From Inquilinus limosus_F (GTDB lineage Bacteria > Pseudomonadota > Alphaproteobacteria > DSM-16000 > Inquilinaceae), in the NCBI RefSeq assembly GCF_051487185.1, contig NZ_JAHVDK010000008.1:1-64000 (forward strand): a stretch of 64,000 nucleotides of DNA, read 5' to 3'. A program made the position numbers and the translations under genes. The notes under the pieces are model-generated. The model was given only the letters and a program-made list of their open reading frames with translations, did no database searches and was not told where the DNA came from. This document shows, piece by piece, positions 1-8,287 of the stretch. The first letter of the stretch is position 1. Every line of letters starts with the position of its first letter.

Positions 1-456
1 ATCCGGGTGCCGGGGCTCAGGGCCGGGCTGGCGGTCCGGCTGCAGGAGCCGGACGTGATCGAATGGCTCGACACCGAGACCACCGCCACCACCGCCGACC
101 GCCTCTGCCGCTCCCTCGGCCTCGGCCTCTATGTCGATGACCCGAAGCCGCACCGGACACCGGGTGACGGCCCGGCGTCCTACGATGCCGCCGCGGTGTG
201 CTCCGCGATCGCCGCGATGATCACATCCCAGTCCGCCGGGTGCAGCTCGTGCCCGCCGCCTTCGATCCGAACCAGCCTGGCGCCCGGCACGACGTCGGCG
301 AAGGCGGCGCCGTGCTCGACCGGGAAGATCGGGTCCGCCGTGCCGTGGATGACCAGCAGCGGCGCCTGCAGCTGGCCCAGCCGGCCCCGCCACCGGCCGC
401 TGCCCTTCAGCAGGAAGTGGTTGGTGACGCTGGCGAAGCTGCGCGCCCGATCGTAA
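1..456 (+). CDS. possible 3' end of an unidentified gene (partial)
   Basis: The frame is open from the first base to a TAA at 454-456. The first ~60 residues look protein-like (for example RLQEPDVIEWLDTE) with G/C third positions, and the other two plus frames have early stops. I do not recognise the family. From 180 onward it lies antisense to the well-supported hydrolase, in codon register with it, so that part may be only a shadow; the real gene, if any, would then overlap the hydrolase convergently. The start lies outside the window. Low confidence. Confidence 0.3.
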   Translation: MRVPGLRAGLAVRLQEPDVIEWLDTETTATTADRLCRSLGLGLYVDDPKPHRTPGDGPASYDAAAVCSAIAAMITSQSAGCSSCPPPSIRTSLAPGTTSAKAAPCSTGKIGSAVPWMTSSGACSWPSRPRHRPLPFSRKWLVTLAKLRARS

Positions 457-1031
457 TCGGCTTCGATCAGCCGGCGGGCCGCCGCCGCATCGTGCGGATG
501 GGCGGTGCCGGCGATCGCGCGGACGTCCCGGAGTACGAAGTCGATCACCTGCGACCGGTCGGTCCAGTCGACCGATTCGCCGGTCGCGGCATGCTCCAGA
601 TAGGCCGCCGTGGTCCGCGGCAGGTGCGAGGTGTCGGTGCCGACCGGCGAGGTGCTGATCGCGGTCAGCGAGGCGACCCGGTCCGGATCCGCCAGCGCCG
701 CGATCTGCGCGATCATGCCGCCGAGCGACATGCCGACGAGATGGGCGCGGCCCAGGCCGTAGCCATCGAGCACGCGGATGGCGTCACCCGCCATGTCGTC
801 GAAGCCGTAGTCCGGCTGGCCCGGCGGAGTCGTGGTCGACAGGCCGGTGTCGCGGTTGTCGTAGCGGATCACGTAGCGGTTCCGGTCCGCCAGGCGGCGG
901 CAGAACGCCTCGGGCCACCACAGCATCGAGGCCATGGCGCCCATGATCAGCAGCACCGGCGGGTGCGTCGGGTCGCCGAAGGCTTCGGTCGCGATCTCGA
1001 CGCCGCCTGCCTTGATGGTCTTTTCGCTCAT
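180..1031 (-). CDS. alpha/beta hydrolase (RdmC-like esterase family)
   Basis: A 283-residue alpha/beta-hydrolase fold protein of normal family length. The N-terminal strand PVLLIMGAMAS is followed by the nucleophile elbow GMSLGG (Ser about residue 102). The acid lies in HGTADPIFP and the catalytic His in GGGHELH near the C-terminus. The segment RYDNRDTGLST is typical of RdmC/aclacinomycin methylesterase-like and 3-oxoadipate enol-lactonase-like hydrolases. No signal peptide is seen, so it should be cytoplasmic. The ATG at 1031 is preceded on the minus strand by a purine-rich GGGAGGGGACG stretch, a good ribosome site. It is followed upstream by a palindromic repeat and stands as a single transcription unit. 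The substrate cannot be inferred. Confidence 0.93.
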   Translation of the reverse strand: MSEKTIKAGGVEIATEAFGDPTHPPVLLIMGAMASMLWWPEAFCRRLADRNRYVIRYDNRDTGLSTTTPPGQPDYGFDDMAGDAIRVLDGYGLGRAHLVGMSLGGMIAQIAALADPDRVASLTAISTSPVGTDTSHLPRTTAAYLEHAATGESVDWTDRSQVIDFVLRDVRAIAGTAHPHDAAAARRLIEADYDRARSFASVTNHFLLKGSGRWRGRLGQLQAPLLVIHGTADPIFPVEHGAAFADVVPGARLVRIEGGGHELHPADWDVIIAAIAEHTAAAS

Positions 1032-1090
1032 TTCGTCCCCTCCCTTTTCGTCAGCCCGGCCGTCTTAGACCTACGGCCGAAATATGGACC

Positions 1091-1138
1091 CGTCATGGCG
1101 AGCCCCGAAGGGGCGTGGCTGCGCGCCTCGCCATGACG
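1091..1138. repeat. short dispersed palindromic element (CGTCATGGCGAG type)
   Basis: The outer arms CGTCATGGCGAG (1091-1102) and CTCGCCATGACG (1127-1138) are perfect inverted repeats around a core containing CCCCGAAGGGG. The longer element at 19230-19315 has closely related arms (CGTCATCGCGAG/CTCGCGATGACG) and a related CCCCTTCGGGG core. The two therefore appear to be members of one family, this one with a shortened interior. It lies between hydrolase and cca. Confidence 0.75.
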
Positions 1139-1176
1139 GAAATGAACCGGAGAGTCGATCTCAAAGGCCGTTGGTC

Positions 1177-2376
1177 CTAGACCCTGGCCAGTTCCCGCAG
1201 CCGGTCCAGGCTCTCGTCCCGGCCGGGGCGCAGGCCCTGGCCGATCCACCAGCGCTCGATCTCGGCCAGGGCCCGGCCGACGGCGGGGCCGGAGAGGCCG
1301 AGCGCGACCACGTCGCGGCCGCGCACCGGCAGGCTCGGCACCGGCTCCTTCTCCAGCGCCGCCAAAGCGCGCTTGAAGCTCCAGCGCTTCGGCGCCGCCG
1401 CCCAGGCCAGGCGCAGCCGGTCGCGGCCGCCGGCGCGGCCGTGGCGGTACAGCAGCAGCCGCACCCCGACCTCGTCCGGCGCCTTGTCCGGGATGCCGTC
1501 CTGCAGCCCGACCAGCCGGTCGCGCTCGTCATTCGACAGCCGGAGCCGCGCCGCCACCGCCGCCGCCTCGCCGTGCAGCAGCGCCGCGAGGCGCAGCAGC
1601 GGGTCGGAAGCGGGGGCCACCTGCACCAGCCCCTGCAGCCGGGCGATGTCGCCGTCCTCGCCGATCACGTGCGGGGCGATGCCGGCCTCGACCATCGCCC
1701 GCCACACCGGCACCGGGTCGGGCGCGGCCAGCAGCTTCAAGAGCTCGGTCCGCACCCGCTCGCCCGACAGCCGGTCGAGGCTGCCGGAAGCGGCGGCGCA
1801 GGCGGCCAGCGCCGGCGGGTCCAGCTCGCCGCTTCCGTAATGGGCGTGGAAGCGGAAGAGGCGCAGGATGCGCAGCGCGTCCTCGGCGATGCGCTGCGCC
1901 GGGTCGCCGACGAAGCGGACCCGGCCGGCCAGGGCGTCCGCCACCCCGCCGAAATAGTCGTGCACCGTGCCGTCCGGGTCGGCCGACAGCGCGTTCATGG
2001 TGAAGTCGCGCCGCGCCGCATCGGCCCGCCAGTCGGCGGTGAACTCGACGATGGCGTGCCGGCCGTCGGTCTCGACATCGACGCGGAGCGTCGTCACCTC
2101 GAAGCTCCTGCCGCCGGAGCGGGCGGTGACGGTGCCGTGCTCCAGCCCGGTCGGGATGACGCCGAGCCCGGCATTGCGCAGCGCCACCATCACCGCCTGC
2201 GGCTTGAGCGGCGTGGCGATGTCGACATCGTCGGCGTCGCGCCCGAGCAGCGCGTTGCGCACGCAGCCGCCGACGAAGCGGGGATCGAAGCCCGGGATCG
2301 ACAGCGCGTTGATCACCGCCCGAGCGGCGGGGTCGGTGGCCCAGCGCGGCAGCGGCGACAGGCGGAGCGGTGTCAT
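1177..2376 (-). CDS. cca: CCA tRNA nucleotidyltransferase / poly(A) polymerase family
   Basis: A 399-residue class II tRNA nucleotidyltransferase that adds or repairs the 3' CCA of tRNAs in the cytoplasm. The head domain holds the FVGGCVRNALLG signature (GG at about 36-37) and the metal-binding DDVDI pair (Asp50, Asp52). RRDFTMNALS and the DALRILRLFRFHA segment follow, all diagnostic of the family. The tail (about 220-399) is the RNA-binding helical body. The ATG at 2376 overlaps the Nudix stop as ATGA, so translation is probably coupled. It is the last gene of the DUF1285-Nudix-cca operon. A CCA enzyme and a poly(A) polymerase cannot be separated from sequence alone, but the length fits the alphaproteobacterial CCA enzyme. 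Confidence 0.95.
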   Translation of the reverse strand: MTPLRLSPLPRWATDPAARAVINALSIPGFDPRFVGGCVRNALLGRDADDVDIATPLKPQAVMVALRNAGLGVIPTGLEHGTVTARSGGRSFEVTTLRVDVETDGRHAIVEFTADWRADAARRDFTMNALSADPDGTVHDYFGGVADALAGRVRFVGDPAQRIAEDALRILRLFRFHAHYGSGELDPPALAACAAASGSLDRLSGERVRTELLKLLAAPDPVPVWRAMVEAGIAPHVIGEDGDIARLQGLVQVAPASDPLLRLAALLHGEAAAVAARLRLSNDERDRLVGLQDGIPDKAPDEVGVRLLLYRHGRAGGRDRLRLAWAAAPKRWSFKRALAALEKEPVPSLPVRGRDVVALGLSGPAVGRALAEIERWWIGQGLRPGRDESLDRLRELARV

Positions 2377-2987
2377 CCGGCGGCCTCGAGCAGCACGTCG
2401 CGCAGGTTCCGCAGGATGCCCGCGGTCACCCCCCAGACATAGCGGTCGCGATAGGGGAAGGCGTAGTACTGCCGCTCCACCCCCTGCACGGTGACGCGGT
2501 GCAGCTTCGGGTTGCCGGGGGCCAGGATGAAGGCCAGCGGCACCTCGAAGATCTCCGCCACCTCGAACGGGTCGGGCGCGGTCTCCAAGGGCGGCGTCAG
2601 CAGCCCGACGAAGGGCTGGATCTCGAAGCCGGTGCGGCTGACATAGGTGTCGAGCCGGCCGACGATCTCGACCTTCCCGCGCGGCAGGCCGATCTCCTCC
2701 TCCGTCTCGCGCAGCGCCGCGGCCAGCGGGTCGGGGTCCTCCGCGTCGACGCCGCCGCCGGGGAAGGCGATCTGGCCGGCATGGGCGGTCAGATGCGGCG
2801 TGCGCAGGGTCAGGAGGATGGCGTCGCCCTCCGGCCGCCGGACGATCGGCACCAGCACCGCCGCCGGCCGCAGCATCGGCATCGGCGTCAGGTCCGGGTT
2901 CAGGTCGTGGTCGCCGCGCGAGAGGCGCGGCCGGTAGCGCCGCAGCCGCTCCAGATCGGCCACGGCCGAAGGCGACCCGGCACTCAC
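2373..2987 (-). CDS. Nudix hydrolase, CoA pyrophosphatase (NudL-type)
   Basis: Nudix protein of the NudL/CoAse group, which cleaves CoA or acyl-CoA to 4'-phosphopantetheine and 3',5'-ADP. The Nudix box is complete (GGGVDAEDPD... then RETEEEIGL, matching GX5EX7REUXEEXGU). Directly before it sits HAGQIAFPGG, the extra signature of CoA pyrophosphatases (UPF0035), and LLTLRTPHL precedes that. I chose the GTG at 2987 because it overlaps the upstream stop as GTGA and leaves 204 residues. An in-frame ATG at 3023 would add 12 residues inside the upstream gene. The middle position in a coupled operon with cca is common in this class. Confidence 0.92.
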   Translation of the reverse strand: MSAGSPSAVADLERLRRYRPRLSRGDHDLNPDLTPMPMLRPAAVLVPIVRRPEGDAILLTLRTPHLTAHAGQIAFPGGGVDAEDPDPLAAALRETEEEIGLPRGKVEIVGRLDTYVSRTGFEIQPFVGLLTPPLETAPDPFEVAEIFEVPLAFILAPGNPKLHRVTVQGVERQYYAFPYRDRYVWGVTAGILRNLRDVLLEAAG

Positions 2988-3556
2988 GCCTGGTCCAGCG
3001 GGAAGAATGTCCGGTGGCTCCATACCCCCATCCGGCCGTCATGGCTGACGGCGATCTCGGCCAGCTCGTAGAAGACCGGGCGCGACAGCAGCGCGTCGAG
3101 CCCGTCCCGCACCCGGATATAGGGCGACGGCTCGCCGGTGTCAGGCGCGAAGCTGACGCGGATCGGGTGCTCCGGCCCGGCCTCGCAGAGCTGGTCGAGA
3201 TTGGTGCGGAAGGTCAGGACCTGGTCCTCGCCGGTCCCGGCGACCTCCACCGCCACGGCGACGAAGGGTGCGTCGTCGACGGTGATCCGCCCCCGCTCCG
3301 CCGGCGTGATCAGCCAATAGTCGCCGGCCTCGTCCCGCCGCAGCACGGTGGCGAACAGCTTGACCAGGGCCAGCCGGCGGATCGGGCCGCCATTGTGGTA
3401 CCAGGTGCCGTCGCGGGCGATGCGGATGTCGTAGGCCTCGTCCTGTTCCGTCGGGCCGCGCCGGGCGGCCGCCAGGGCCGCCTGCATCGGGGCTGCGTCA
3501 GACTGCGCCTGCCTCGGCTGCGTTTTCTTGGACTCGTCGTCGCTCAATTCCGCCAT
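2984..3556 (-). CDS. DUF1285 family protein
   Basis: A 190-residue soluble protein matching the DUF1285 family in length and motifs. It has GTWYHNGGPIRR near residues 50-60, then FATVLRRDEAGDYWLITPAERGRI-like strands, and FVAVAVEV. The first ~45 residues are low-complexity and polar. The family function is unknown. It heads the operon with the CoA pyrophosphatase and cca, and is divergent from moxR with only 45 bp between starts, so the two operons share a compact promoter region. The family is commonly next to MoxR/DUF58 genes in alphaproteobacteria. Confidence 0.88.
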   Translation of the reverse strand: MAELSDDESKKTQPRQAQSDAAPMQAALAAARRGPTEQDEAYDIRIARDGTWYHNGGPIRRLALVKLFATVLRRDEAGDYWLITPAERGRITVDDAPFVAVAVEVAGTGEDQVLTFRTNLDQLCEAGPEHPIRVSFAPDTGEPSPYIRVRDGLDALLSRPVFYELAEIAVSHDGRMGVWSHRTFFPLDQA

Positions 3557-3601
3557 ACTCTTGAAATAGATCCGTCAGTTCACTGGCAGAGCGGTACGCC
3601 G

Positions 3602-4615
3602 ATGCAAACGACCGTTTCGACCTCGTCCGAGCTCGACACCCCCGCCACGCCCGGCGATATCGATGCGGCCGTGGAACGGCTGGCCGCCGTGCGCAGCATG
3701 ATCGGCCGGGTCATCTTCGGCCAACAAGACGTGATCGACCAGAGCCTCGTCACCATCTTGGCCGGCGGCCATGTCCTTCTGGTCGGCCTGCCCGGCCTGG
3801 CCAAGACCCGGCTGGTCGAGACGCTCGGCACCGTGCTGGGCCTCGAGGAGCGGCGGGTGCAGTGCACGCCGGACCTGATGCCGGCCGACATCCTCGGCTC
3901 CGAGGTGCTGGAGGAGACCGAGACCGGCCGCCGCAGCTTCCGCTTCATCCCCGGCCCGGTGTTCTGCCAGCTGCTGATGGCCGACGAGATCAACCGCGCC
4001 AGCCCGCGCACCCAGTCGGCGCTGCTGCAGGCGATGCAGGAGCACCGGGTGTCGATCGCCGGCCGCTACCTGCCGCTGCCGGAGCCGTTCCACGTGCTGG
4101 CCACCCAGAACCCGCTGGAGCAGGAGGGCACCTATCCCCTGCCCGAGGCGCAGCTGGACCGCTTCCTGATGCAGGTCGATGTCGGCTACCCCGACCTGGC
4201 GGCGGAGCGGCGGATGCTGCTGGCCACCACCGGCGTCGCCGAGGCCGGGATCGAGCCGGTGATGAGCCCCGATTCCCTGCAGCGGACTCAGCGCCTGGTG
4301 CGCCGCCTGCCGGTCGGCGAGGCGGTGCTGGAGGCGATCCTGTCCCTGGTCCGCGCCGCCCGCCCGGATTCGACTGACCTGCCCGAGGTGCAGCGTATGG
4401 TCGGCTGGGGCCCGGGCCCGCGCGCCAGCCAGTCCCTGATGCTGGCCTGCCGCGCCCGCGCCCTCCTGACCGGTCGGCCGTCGCCCTCGATCGACGACGT
4501 CGCCGCGCTGGCCCGCCCGATCCTGCAGCACCGCATGGCCCTGACCTTCGCCGCGCGGGCCGATGGCGCGACCATCGCCGACGTGGTCGAACGGCTGGTC
4601 GCCCGCCTGGGCTGA
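3602..4615 (+). CDS. MoxR family AAA+ ATPase
   Basis: A 337-residue AAA+ ATPase of the MoxR subfamily, thought to act as a chaperone for assembly or metal loading of envelope or enzyme complexes together with VWA/DUF58 proteins. Walker A is GLPGLAKT (about 62-69) and Walker B LLMADEINR (about 124-132). Sensor 1 lies in VLATQNPLEQEGTYPLPEAQLDRF, which is a MoxR hallmark. The ATG at 3602 was chosen because family similarity starts just after it; the longer open frame upstream is antisense to DUF1285. It starts a four-gene operon with DUF58 7 nt downstream. Confidence 0.95.
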   Translation: MQTTVSTSSELDTPATPGDIDAAVERLAAVRSMIGRVIFGQQDVIDQSLVTILAGGHVLLVGLPGLAKTRLVETLGTVLGLEERRVQCTPDLMPADILGSEVLEETETGRRSFRFIPGPVFCQLLMADEINRASPRTQSALLQAMQEHRVSIAGRYLPLPEPFHVLATQNPLEQEGTYPLPEAQLDRFLMQVDVGYPDLAAERRMLLATTGVAEAGIEPVMSPDSLQRTQRLVRRLPVGEAVLEAILSLVRAARPDSTDLPEVQRMVGWGPGPRASQSLMLACRARALLTGRPSPSIDDVAALARPILQHRMALTFAARADGATIADVVERLVARLG

Positions 4616-4622
4616 GGCCGAG

Positions 4623-5537
4623 GTGGCGGCCGGTCCCTCACCCCTGACCGCGGCTGCGCGGCGCAAGGCGGCCGATGCGCTGGCGGCGACGCTGCCGCCG
4701 CTGCTGATCGCCGCCGACCGCGTCGCCTCCACCGTCGCCCAGGGCGTGCACGGGCGCCGTCGGGTCGGCGTCGGCGAGAGCTTCTGGCAGTTCCGCCGCT
4801 ACCAGCCGGGCGAGCCGGTCGGACGGATCGACTGGCGCCAGTCGGGCAAGTCCGAGGGCCTGTTCCAGCGCGAGACCGAATGGGCGGCGGTGCAGACCGC
4901 CTGGCTGTGGCGCGACGCTTCGCCGTCGATGGACTACCGCTCCGACCGGTCGCTGCCGACCAAGCGTGAGCGCGCCGAGGTGCTGCTGCTGGCCCTCGCT
5001 TCGCTGCTGAACCGGGCCGGGGAGCGGGTGGCGCTGATCGGCGGTGACAGCCCGCCGGCAACCGGCCGCGCCAGCCTGCTGCGCCTGGCCGCGTCCCTGG
5101 ACCAGGCCGTCGGCGACGATTCCAGCAAGGCGGTGCCGTGGGAGCTGCGGGTGCCGCGCCACGCCGCCATGGTGCTGTTGGGCGACTGCCTGGCCCCGCT
5201 CGACGAGTTCGGCGAATCCGTCGCCGCCTATGCCGCGCGCGGCGTGCGCGGCCATATCCTGCAGATCCTCGACCCGGCGGAGGCGACACTGCCCTTCGAG
5301 GGCCGCATCCGCTTCGAAGGTATCGAGGAAGTCGAATCGGCGCTGATCCCGCGGGTCCGGTCGGTCCGCGACGCCTATCGCGAGCGCCTGGCCCAGCACC
5401 AGGACGGGCTGGCGGCGATCGCCCGCCGGGCCGGCTGGAGCTTCGCCGTCCACCGCACCGATCGTTCGCCCGAAGCGGCCCTCCTGAGCCTGTGGGGCGT
5501 CATGTCCGGCGCCACGACGGGACGGGCCAGATGGTGA
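4623..5537 (+). CDS. DUF58 domain protein (MoxR partner)
   Basis: A 304-residue DUF58 protein, the usual partner of MoxR. The hallmark is QFRRYQPGEPVGRIDWRQSG (about 60-80), followed by a VWA-like region with DASPSMDYRS, resembling a DxSxS metal-binding motif. The chosen start is the GTG at 4623, seven nucleotides after the moxR stop; no in-frame ATG gives a better N-terminus. The C-terminus overlaps the next gene by 7 nt. There is no transmembrane segment, which is less common for the family, so it probably stays cytoplasmic with MoxR and contacts the membrane proteins downstream. Confidence 0.9.
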   Translation: MAAGPSPLTAAARRKAADALAATLPPLLIAADRVASTVAQGVHGRRRVGVGESFWQFRRYQPGEPVGRIDWRQSGKSEGLFQRETEWAAVQTAWLWRDASPSMDYRSDRSLPTKRERAEVLLLALASLLNRAGERVALIGGDSPPATGRASLLRLAASLDQAVGDDSSKAVPWELRVPRHAAMVLLGDCLAPLDEFGESVAAYAARGVRGHILQILDPAEATLPFEGRIRFEGIEEVESALIPRVRSVRDAYRERLAQHQDGLAAIARRAGWSFAVHRTDRSPEAALLSLWGVMSGATTGRARW

Positions 5538-8284
5538 CGCTCGGCGGCCTCGTCTTCCTGGCGCCCGCCATCCTGGCGGCGCTGATCCTGCTGCCGGTGA
5601 TCTACTGGCTGCTGCGGGTCACCCCGCCGGCGCCGCGGCGGCTGAGCTTCCCGGCGATCCGCCTTCTCCTCGGCCTGCAGACCCAGGAGGAGACACCGGA
5701 GCGGATGCCGTGGTGGCTGATGGTGCTGCGCCTGCTGCTGGCCGCGCTGATCATCATCGCGCTGGCGCATCCGGTGCTGAACCCCAGCGCGGCGCTGCCG
5801 GGCAGCGGGCCGGTGCTGCTGGTGGTCGACAACGGCTGGGCCGCGGGCAAGGGCTGGCCGCAGCGCCAGGAGGCCCTGCGCACCGCCGTGGACAAGGCGG
5901 AGCGGGCCGGCCGCGACCTGGTGCTGCTGACCACCGCGCCGACCGCCCCCGGCGAGCCGGTGGCGCCGAGCCGACTGCTGCGCCCGGGCGAGGCGCGCGG
6001 CATGATCGACAATCTGGCGCCGAGCCCCTGGCCGACCGATCGGGCGGCGGCGCTGAGGGCGCTCGACGCGCTGCGCCTGCCCGGCTCGGTCCACGTCGTC
6101 TGGGCCAGCGACGGCATCACCACCGAGAAGGACGCGGCCGGGGTGCGCGATTTCGCCGCCCGGCTGCAGCGCTTCGGCAGCCTGGAGGTGCTGATCCCGC
6201 CGGCCTTCGACCTGGCGCATCTGGTCGGCACGCCGCAGGTGGTCGAGACCGCCCTGACCGTGCCGGTGAAGCGCGCCGTGGCCACGGGCGACGTGCCGCT
6301 GGTGCTGCGCGCCGTGGCCGAGGACGGCCGCCCGCTGGCCCGCAGCGAGGTCCGCTTCGCCGCCGGCCAGCGCCAGGCCGAGGCCCGGTTCGAGCTGCCG
6401 TCGACCGCGCGCAACGCCATCGCCGCGGTGTCGATCGAAGGCGAGACCACGGCCGGGGCCACGGTGCTGGTCGACGAGCGCTGGCGCCGCCGGCCGGTCG
6501 GCCTGGCCGCGCCGCAGGACACCGCCCGGGCCCAGCCGCTGCTGACCGAGAGCTATTACCTGCAGCGGGCGCTGGAGCCCTTCGCCGAGATCCGCCGCGG
6601 CAGCGTCTCCGACCTCTTGGGCGGCACCCAGCCGACCGACCGGCTGGCCGCCCTGCTGCTGCCCGACGGCACCCTGTCCTCCGAGGCCGACCGCCAGGCG
6701 GTGGAGCGCTGGATGGAGGGCGGCGGCGCCCTGATCCGCTTCGCCGGGCCGATCCTGGCGGCCAATCCGGACCCGCTGGTGCCGGTGCCGCTGCGCTTCG
6801 GCGACCGCACCCTCTCCGGCGCCATGTCCTGGACCGAGCCGATGCCGCTGGCGCCATTCGACGGCAAGAGCCCGTTCCAGGGGCTGACCATCCCGTCCGA
6901 CGTCCGCATCCAGCGCCAGGTTCTGGCCGATCCCTCCCCCGACCTGGCCGACAAGACCTGGGCCCGGCTGACCGACGGCACGCCGATCGTCACCGCTGAG
7001 AAGCGCGGCCGCGGCTGGCTGGTGCTGGTCCACACCACGGCCGGGCCGGGCTGGTCGAACCTCGCCTTCTCCGGCCTGTTCGTCGACATGCTGCGCCGGG
7101 TGGTGGCGCTGGGCAGCGGCGTCGGCGGCGACAGCGGCCAGGCCAGCCTGCCGCCGGTCAGGGTGCTGGACGGTCTTGGCCGGCTGGTGCCGCCGCCGCC
7201 GCTGGCTCTGCCGATCGCCGGCCCCGCCTTCGCCAGCACCGTGCCGGGGCCGGAGCATCCGCCCGGCTTCTACGGCACCGAGGACAGCCGCCGCGCCCTC
7301 AATCTCGGCTCGGTCGTGACCAGCCTGGAGCCGGTCACCAACCTGCCCCCCGGCGTCGCGGTGTCGGGCTACGTGGCGCCGGCGGAGATCGACCTGCGGC
7401 CCTGGATCTTCACCCTGGCCATGGCGCTGCTGATCCTCGACGGCCTGATCGCCCTGTTCATGCGCGGCCTGCTTACGCCACCGCGGCGCGCCACGGCGGC
7501 GTCGCTGCTGGCCGCCGGCGTTGTCGCCGCGGCGCTGTTCGCCCCCGGCGCGGCACGGGCCCAGGACGAGCGCACCATCGCCATGGCCAACCATGTCCGC
7601 CTCGCCTACGTCCAGACCGGGCAGCAGGATGTCGACGCCGTCAGCCAGGCCGGGCTGGAGGGGCTGGCCCAGGTGCTGCGCGACCGCACCTCGGTCAATG
7701 CTGAGGGCGCCGTCGGCGTCAATATCGAGAATGACGAGCTGGCCTTCTTCCCGCTGCTCTACTGGCCGGTGACGCCGGGGCAGCCGGCGCTGTCCGACGC
7801 CGCGATCGGCAAGCTGAACGCCTTCTTGCGCACCGGCGGCACCATCTTCTTCGACACCCGCGACCAGGGGATGGGCGGCGGCGGGGCCTTGGCCGGGCCG
7901 GGCGCCGAGAAGCTGCGCGAGCTGACCCGAGGCCTCGACATCCCGCCGCTGACGCCAGTGCCGCCGGACCACATCCTGACCCGCGCCTTCTACCTGATGC
8001 AGGACTTCCCCGGCCGCTACACCGGAAGCGACCTGTGGGTGGAGACCGCGGACGCCACGGTCAATGACGGCGTCTCGACCATCATCATCGGCGCCAATGA
8101 CTGGGCCGGCGCCTGGGCCATCGGCCCGGGCGGCGCGCCGATGCTGCCGGTGGTGCCGGGCGGCGAGCGCCAACGTGAGATGGCCTACCGGTTCGGCATC
8201 AACCTGGTGATGTACGCCCTGACCGGCAACTACAAGTCGGACCAGGTGCATGTGCCGGCGATCCTGGAACGGCTGGGGCAATAG
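5531..8284 (+). CDS. large membrane protein, BatA-like N-terminus and DUF4159 domain
   Basis: A 917-residue protein. Two hydrophobic segments at the N-terminus (LVFLAPAILAALILLPVIYWLL and VLRLLLAALIIIALAHPVL) have the BatA-type arrangement. A degenerate VWA-like region (LLVVDNGWAAGKGW) comes next, where the metal motif DxSxS is not intact. Two more hydrophobic stretches lie near 620-680, the second resembling a signal sequence ending in GAARAQD. The last ~230 residues form a DUF4159 domain, starting MANHVRLAYVQTGQQD. The ATG at 5531 overlaps the DUF58 stop. Its role is probably in a MoxR-dependent envelope complex; the precise function is unknown. Confidence 0.9.
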   Translation: MVTLGGLVFLAPAILAALILLPVIYWLLRVTPPAPRRLSFPAIRLLLGLQTQEETPERMPWWLMVLRLLLAALIIIALAHPVLNPSAALPGSGPVLLVVDNGWAAGKGWPQRQEALRTAVDKAERAGRDLVLLTTAPTAPGEPVAPSRLLRPGEARGMIDNLAPSPWPTDRAAALRALDALRLPGSVHVVWASDGITTEKDAAGVRDFAARLQRFGSLEVLIPPAFDLAHLVGTPQVVETALTVPVKRAVATGDVPLVLRAVAEDGRPLARSEVRFAAGQRQAEARFELPSTARNAIAAVSIEGETTAGATVLVDERWRRRPVGLAAPQDTARAQPLLTESYYLQRALEPFAEIRRGSVSDLLGGTQPTDRLAALLLPDGTLSSEADRQAVERWMEGGGALIRFAGPILAANPDPLVPVPLRFGDRTLSGAMSWTEPMPLAPFDGKSPFQGLTIPSDVRIQRQVLADPSPDLADKTWARLTDGTPIVTAEKRGRGWLVLVHTTAGPGWSNLAFSGLFVDMLRRVVALGSGVGGDSGQASLPPVRVLDGLGRLVPPPPLALPIAGPAFASTVPGPEHPPGFYGTEDSRRALNLGSVVTSLEPVTNLPPGVAVSGYVAPAEIDLRPWIFTLAMALLILDGLIALFMRGLLTPPRRATAASLLAAGVVAAALFAPGAARAQDERTIAMANHVRLAYVQTGQQDVDAVSQAGLEGLAQVLRDRTSVNAEGAVGVNIENDELAFFPLLYWPVTPGQPALSDAAIGKLNAFLRTGGTIFFDTRDQGMGGGGALAGPGAEKLRELTRGLDIPPLTPVPPDHILTRAFYLMQDFPGRYTGSDLWVETADATVNDGVSTIIIGANDWAGAWAIGPGGAPMLPVVPGGERQREMAYRFGINLVMYALTGNYKSDQVHVPAILERLGQ

Positions 8285-8287
8285 GCC

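Noticed and set aside
3014..3601. N-terminal extension of the MoxR ORF
   Set aside because: It is antisense to DUF1285; MoxR homology begins only after the ATG at 3602.
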